36,122 nucleotides of DNA from JAHJQQ01 sp041739295 (lineage in GTDB: Bacteria; Pseudomonadota; Gammaproteobacteria; Thiohalobacterales; Thiohalobacteraceae), in contig JBGSOE010000229.1 in NCBI GenBank assembly GCA_041739295.1, positions 1 through 36,122 of the forward strand, given 5' to 3'. How positions within the stretch are numbered: position 1 is the first letter of the stretch; every line of letters begins with the position of its first letter. Shown piece after piece: positions 33,300 to 36,122 of the stretch. The position numbers and the translations under genes are program-made. The notes under the pieces are model-generated. The model saw nothing but the letters and a program-made list of their open reading frames with translations. It was not told the origin of the DNA and made no database searches.

Positions 33300-33875
33300 A
33301 TGCCAGCACGCACCTCACTCAATCAAGTCCGTATCGTCGGTGGCCAATGGCGTGGCCGCAAGTTGAGTTTTCCCGATCTGCCGGGGCTGCGTCCCACGCC
33401 GGACCGTGTGCGCGAGACGCTGTTCAACTGGCTGGCGCCGGTGATTTCCGGCAGTCATTGTCTGGATCTGTTCGCCGGTAGCGGAGCATTGGGCTTCGAG
33501 GCGGCTTCGCGCGGTGCCGCCGAGGTGGTGTTGGTGGAGCGCGATCCGAAAATCGCGAAATCCTTGCGCGAGCAGGCGCAGCTGTTGCGAGCGGAAACTG
33601 TCGAGATCATGCAGGCCGATGCGCTTCAATATTTGCAATGCACGCCGCGTACATTCGATATCCTGCTGCTGGACCCTCCCTTCGAAAAGGGATTGCTGGA
33701 ATCCGCATTGGCCGTCTTGTCGCCTGATCAGTTGGCGTCGGTATCCTGGATTTATCTGGAGGCCGAGCGCGCGCTCGGCAGCGAACAGTTAAGCGCATTG
33801 TTGCCGGAAGGTTTCGAGCTGTACCGCAGCAAAGCGACCGGGCAAGTGGGTTATCACTTGGCGCGGCGTTTGTAA
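33300..33875 (+). CDS. rsmD: 16S rRNA (guanine-966-N2)-methyltransferase
   Basis: RsmD methylates G966 of 16S rRNA in the small subunit. The 191 residues start with VRIVGGQWRGRKLSFPDLPGLRPTPDRVRET (a family hallmark, given here in part), followed by the SAM motif CLDLFAGSGALGFEAASRGA and the catalytic DPPF near residues 128-131. It would normally be next to coaD; an islet of about 1.3 kb separates them here. Confidence 0.95.
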   Translation: MPARTSLNQVRIVGGQWRGRKLSFPDLPGLRPTPDRVRETLFNWLAPVISGSHCLDLFAGSGALGFEAASRGAAEVVLVERDPKIAKSLREQAQLLRAETVEIMQADALQYLQCTPRTFDILLLDPPFEKGLLESALAVLSPDQLASVSWIYLEAERALGSEQLSALLPEGFELYRSKATGQVGYHLARRL

Positions 33876-34069
33876 GTGCGGTTCATGGTTTCAGCACACA
33901 GAATAGACGCGAAATAAAAAATTGGCGATGCTCTGTTGGTAATTTCTGTTAGGCCCCTTGTCCGAATTCGAGTAATTGATTTCGCTGAAGGTGATTTTCG
34001 TATGGAGCTTAATCGCGCCGTTACAGCGAAGTTTTTAGGTTCCCTAACTGTGGTTAGCTGAAAAATACT

Positions 34070-34574
34070 ATGGAACTAAATTCTTTCGTATTCGTAGATT
34101 GCTATGCCCTCAGTAATGAGATACCAAGTTCAGGCGAGTGGCAACTATGCACGGAAGCGTATGAAGCTGTTAAGGAACCCCTGATTAATTCGCTGAAGCG
34201 GCATCTGCCACGTTGTAGCCGGGCTCAAAATACTCATTTACACCGTGTAAACTCCGTTTTTTCGCCCGTCCGCGCCTTGCATCTGCTCGCTTGATCAAAT
34301 TAATCAGAGGTTCCTTAACCCGGCGGACCGAAATTCTGCGGTCGTTCCGGGAGGGCCAAACAAGTGGCTGATAGTATTTCAGGGCGTCAGATCAATTGGG
34401 GCGCTCAATATTTCGGAAAGCTTTAGAACGGATTGTATGCCTGGCGCAGAGGGGTGCGAGATATATAACCTGTCATCTAGTCAAATTGGCGAGAACACAA
34501 TTCGAGTGACAATTGAATCTGATTATCTAAACGGACAATTTGAATGCAACCAAATATTGATCAGCAAGCTCTAG
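34070..34574 (+). pseudogene. unknown 119-aa gene interrupted by MITE copy B
   Basis: The frame starts MELNSFVFVDCY at 34070, runs 34 codons to GTT at 34169-34171 and is then broken by the MITE. After the element, an open frame resumes at AAC (34317-34319) with NPADRNSAVV and runs to TAG at 34572-34574, giving 85 further residues. Removing 34174-34314 and one TTAA joins the parts in phase with no stop. As it stands, translation continues into the element and stops at 34294. I do not recognise the product; it has no membrane segment or signal peptide. No strong ribosome site precedes it. Base composition is lower in GC than flanking core genes. Confidence 0.7.
34174..34314 (-). mobile_element. 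MITE copy B, 141 bp, TTAA target duplication
   Basis: Reverse complement of copy A with 7 differences in 141. The terminal inverted repeats begin GGAACCCCTGATTAAT and end ATTAATCAGAGGTTCC. TTAA lies on both sides (34170-34173 and 34315-34318), extending the apparent palindrome. A central palindrome TTTACACCGTGTAAA is perfect in this copy apart from its middle base. It is inserted in a coding frame, and removal with one TTAA restores that frame, which fixes the element ends. Confidence 0.9.
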
Positions 34575-34696
34575 TTGCAACGACATGGACGTCTAGCCTT
34601 GCGCTGTAGCTAACGGCGGAGAGACGCGTTTGTAATCGAGGCGTCTTGTGGCAGCTGTCGCTGAGCTTGGGTCGTTATTCGTCACAAAGGAACTGA

Positions 34697-34936
34697 ATGA
34701 GCCCAACCATCTTCAGAGAGCGAGGCTACAGGTTTTTCTTCTTTTCCAGGGAAGAGGCTAGATCCCATGTCCATGTCTATAGTCCTGATGGAGAAGCAAA
34801 ATTCTGGTTGGAGCCACAGCTAGAGCTGGCGCGAAATTATCGACTTACTAAGGTACAATTGCGCGAAATAGAAACAATTATCGAAGGGCATATTGATGAG
34901 CTCAAGGCCGCTTGGCACCACCACTTCGGGAGTTGA
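34697..34936 (+). CDS. DUF4160 family protein
   Basis: A 79-residue protein with the DUF4160 signature: TIFRERGYRFFFFSREEARSHVHV, then GEAKFWLEP and a helix ending with HIDELKAAWHHHFG (quoted in parts). AAAGGAA precedes the ATG. It overlaps the next gene, a DUF2442 protein, by 41 bases. Such pairs are common and small, and are often thought to be toxin-antitoxin-like, but no activity is visible from sequence. 34575-34696 upstream shows only a short AGACGC/GCGTCT hairpin. Confidence 0.85.
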   Translation: MSPTIFRERGYRFFFFSREEARSHVHVYSPDGEAKFWLEPQLELARNYRLTKVQLREIETIIEGHIDELKAAWHHHFGS

Positions 34937-35156
34937 GGTTACAAATATCTCAGCCCATGGTGTCTGGCTGCTTGCCGGTGATAAAGAGCTATTCATGTCC
35001 TACGAAGACTTTCCGTGGTTTAAGGATGCTCCAATCGGAAAGATCCTCAATGTTGAGGAGCCAAACCCTGGCCATTTCTATTGGCCGGAGCTTGATGTGG
35101 ACGTGGGAATCGAAACTATCGAGCACCCTGAACGATTCCCACTCAAAGCAAAGTGA
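34896..35156 (+). CDS. DUF2442 family protein
   Basis: An 86-residue protein with the DUF2442 features: GVWLLAGDKELFMSYEDFPWF, then a linker and FYWPELDVDVGIETI with the characteristic W-P-x-L-D-x-D core (quoted in parts). It begins within the end of the DUF4160 gene; ATG 34896 is preferred, with a TTG just before it. In paired loci this is the likely DNA-binding or antitoxin-like partner, by inference only. Confidence 0.85.
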   Translation: MSSRPLGTTTSGVEVTNISAHGVWLLAGDKELFMSYEDFPWFKDAPIGKILNVEEPNPGHFYWPELDVDVGIETIEHPERFPLKAK

Positions 35157-35211
35157 CATAACAAATCGCTCCACCATGCACTCCTCAACGTCGGCATGAG
35201 AACCATAGCCC

Positions 35212-35688
35212 ATGAAGACCGCCGTCTACCCAGGCACGTTTGATCCCATCACCAACGGCCATACCGATCTGGTGCAGCGCGCCGCGCGGCTGTTCGGGCG
35301 AGTCATCGTGGCAGTCGCCGCCAATCCGGGCAAGACGCCGGCCTTTCCCCTGGAGCGTCGGGTGAGTTTGGCGCGCGAAGTCCTCGCCGACCTGCCCAAC
35401 GTCGAGGTCTGCAGCTTCGATACGCTGCTGGTGGATTTCCTCCATCAGCGCGGTGCCGACGTCATCCTGCGCGGTCTACGCGCGGTGTCGGACTTCGAGT
35501 ACGAGTTCCAGCTGGCCAGCATGAACCGGCAGCTGGCACCCGATATCGAGACCGTGTTCCTGACCCCGGCCGAGCAATATGCCTTTGTTTCCTCTAGCCT
35601 GGTGCGCGAAATCGCCAGTCTGGGTGGGGATGTCTCGCACTTTGTCCACGCCAAGGTTGTGGCTGCATTGCGCGAACGGGTCCGGTAA
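35212..35688 (+). CDS. coaD: phosphopantetheine adenylyltransferase
   Basis: Transfers AMP from ATP to 4'-phosphopantetheine, the penultimate step of coenzyme A synthesis. The 158 residues carry the nucleotidyltransferase motif YPGTFDPITNGHTDLV (H at residue 17 for catalysis), ILRGLRAVSDFEYE, and the second motif YAFVSSSLVREIA. Length is normal. It lies between the accessory islet and the ferredoxin gene. Confidence 0.97.
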   Translation: MKTAVYPGTFDPITNGHTDLVQRAARLFGRVIVAVAANPGKTPAFPLERRVSLAREVLADLPNVEVCSFDTLLVDFLHQRGADVILRGLRAVSDFEYEFQLASMNRQLAPDIETVFLTPAEQYAFVSSSLVREIASLGGDVSHFVHAKVVAALRERVR

Positions 35689-35737
35689 TATTACCCGCAG
35701 CTAATATTCGTGCGGCGCGTGCTGCCGGGAGACAACC

Positions 35738-35992
35738 ATGGCCCTGATGATCACCGATGAATGCATCAACTGTGATGTCTGCGAACCCGAGTGTCCGAAC
35801 GGCGCGATTTCGCAGGGCGAGGAGATCTATGTCATCGATCCCAATCTCTGTACCGAATGTGTCGGGCATTTCGAGACCTCGCAGTGCGTCGAGGTCTGCC
35901 CCGTCGATTGCATTCCGCTCTGCCCGGATCATGAAGAGACCCGCGAAGAGTTGATGGAAAAATACGAACGGATCACGGCTGAGAAGGCATGA
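35738..35992 (+). CDS. YfhL-family 2[4Fe-4S] ferredoxin
   Basis: An 84-residue ferredoxin with two cluster sites: CINCDVCEPECP near residues 9-20 and CTECVGHFETSQCVEVCP near 38-55. The eight-residue insertion between the second and third cysteine of the second motif and the C-terminal helix extension are typical of the YfhL/Allochromatium-type ferredoxins with unusual redox properties. It follows coaD as in Pseudomonas (fdx1). Its stop overlaps the next start (ATGA). Confidence 0.94.
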   Translation: MALMITDECINCDVCEPECPNGAISQGEEIYVIDPNLCTECVGHFETSQCVEVCPVDCIPLCPDHEETREELMEKYERITAEKA

Positions 35993-36122
35993 TGACTGTC
36001 CAGGTCAAACAAACACTGCGAGGGCCCCGTTTTGGGGCCCTTCTGCTTTGGGCTTGGCTGAGTTTATTTGTTGGCGCGGTCTGCGCAGAGGCGCCGCGCA
36101 TACCGGTGCCACCGGCCGCGGC
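35989..36122 (+). CDS. N-terminus of an exported protein, cut by window end
   Basis: An open frame from ATG 35989 (or 35992) to the window edge encodes 44 residues: a basic start, a hydrophobic core GALLLWAWLSLFVGAVCA and an apparent cleavage site before EAPRIP. It overlaps the ferredoxin stop. In Pseudomonas the gene in this place is a gamma-glutamyltransferase precursor, so ggt is a possible identity, but no catalytic part is visible. A GGGCCCC/GGGGCCC hairpin lies within the frame. Confidence 0.55.
   Translation, partial: MMTVQVKQTLRGPRFGALLLWAWLSLFVGAVCAEAPRIPVPPAA
36022..36040 (+). terminator. GC hairpin possibly ending the ferredoxin transcript
   Basis: GGGCCCC (36022-36028) pairs with GGGGCCC (36034-36040) across a GTTTT loop and is followed by TTCTGCTTTG. 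It has the shape of a terminator but falls inside the signal-peptide codons of the next frame. It either attenuates that gene or shows that the gene begins further downstream. Confidence 0.45.

Noticed and set aside
34011..34070. 18-codon leader-like frame (MELNRAV...) just before the broken gene
   Set aside because: No ribosome site, no hairpin or codon run typical of a leader peptide; a frame this short is expected by chance.
34070..34294. 74-codon protein as an intact gene
   Set aside because: Codons 36 onward come from the MITE. The true reading frame continues on the far side of the element, so it is treated as a broken gene.
1..36122. CRISPR arrays, tRNA or rRNA genes
   Set aside because: No regularly spaced direct repeats, no cloverleaf with a TTCGA arm and no rRNA segments were seen in the intergenic DNA.

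Overview
The window is a gene-dense stretch of a bacterial chromosome, almost certainly from a gammaproteobacterium (an environmental, aerobic lineage of roughly Chromatiales or Pseudomonas-relative type; genus not determinable by eye). The reasons are the order ubiA / comF-bioBFHCD, the gammaproteobacterial cox operon order, the order rpoH-ftsX-ftsE-ftsY-M16-M16-rsmD-coaD-ferredoxin known from Pseudomonas, and the protein families themselves. Everything is inferred by reading; no search was run.

Layout. (1) 1-7003: ubiA (ubiquinone), then convergent comF, then a membrane protein and the biotin genes bioB-F-H-C-D on the plus strand, mostly overlapping or nearly so. (2) 7255-15316: DUF2244 protein and an aa3/caa3-type cytochrome c oxidase operon: coxB with a fused cytochrome c domain, coxA, a 37-residue small assembly protein, ctaG, coxC, a divergent twin-transmembrane protein, SURF1, a Sco-like thiol protein, and ctaB. 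The heme A synthase gene (ctaA/cox15) usually found before ctaB is not here; a dispersed repeat sits at that spot. (3) 15561-24281: a complete cbb3 oxidase set, ccoN-O-Q-P, ccoG-H-I-S, followed by a 29-residue membrane microprotein. The two oxidases and their copper/heme assembly factors form one respiratory block of about 17 kb. (4) 24354-29480, minus strand: rpoH with a CIRCE-type operator over its promoter, a PleD-like two-receiver GGDEF protein with a degenerate first receiver, ftsX, ftsE, ftsY. (5) 29577-33875: an active plus a degenerate M16 peptidase, a lamin-tail-domain protein with a VPLPA-type sorting tail, and rsmD. (6) 33876-35156: a small accessory islet between rsmD and coaD containing a gene broken by a 141-bp MITE and a DUF4160/DUF2442 pair. 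(7) 35212-end: coaD, a 2[4Fe-4S] ferredoxin, and the first codons of an exported protein, by context perhaps gamma-glutamyltransferase.

The most unusual material is in the non-coding DNA. Two 141-bp copies of a MITE (1015-1155 and, inverted, 34174-34314) have matching termini and 4-bp target duplications; removing the second copy plus one duplication restores a continuous 119-codon reading frame. Three copies of a different 152-161-bp repeat lie inside the oxidase block; in one copy the interior is inverted relative to its ends, one copy encodes the last 13 residues of CcoI, and two copies bracket the Sco-like gene where ctaA would be expected. I did not find an obviously new multi-gene biological system.
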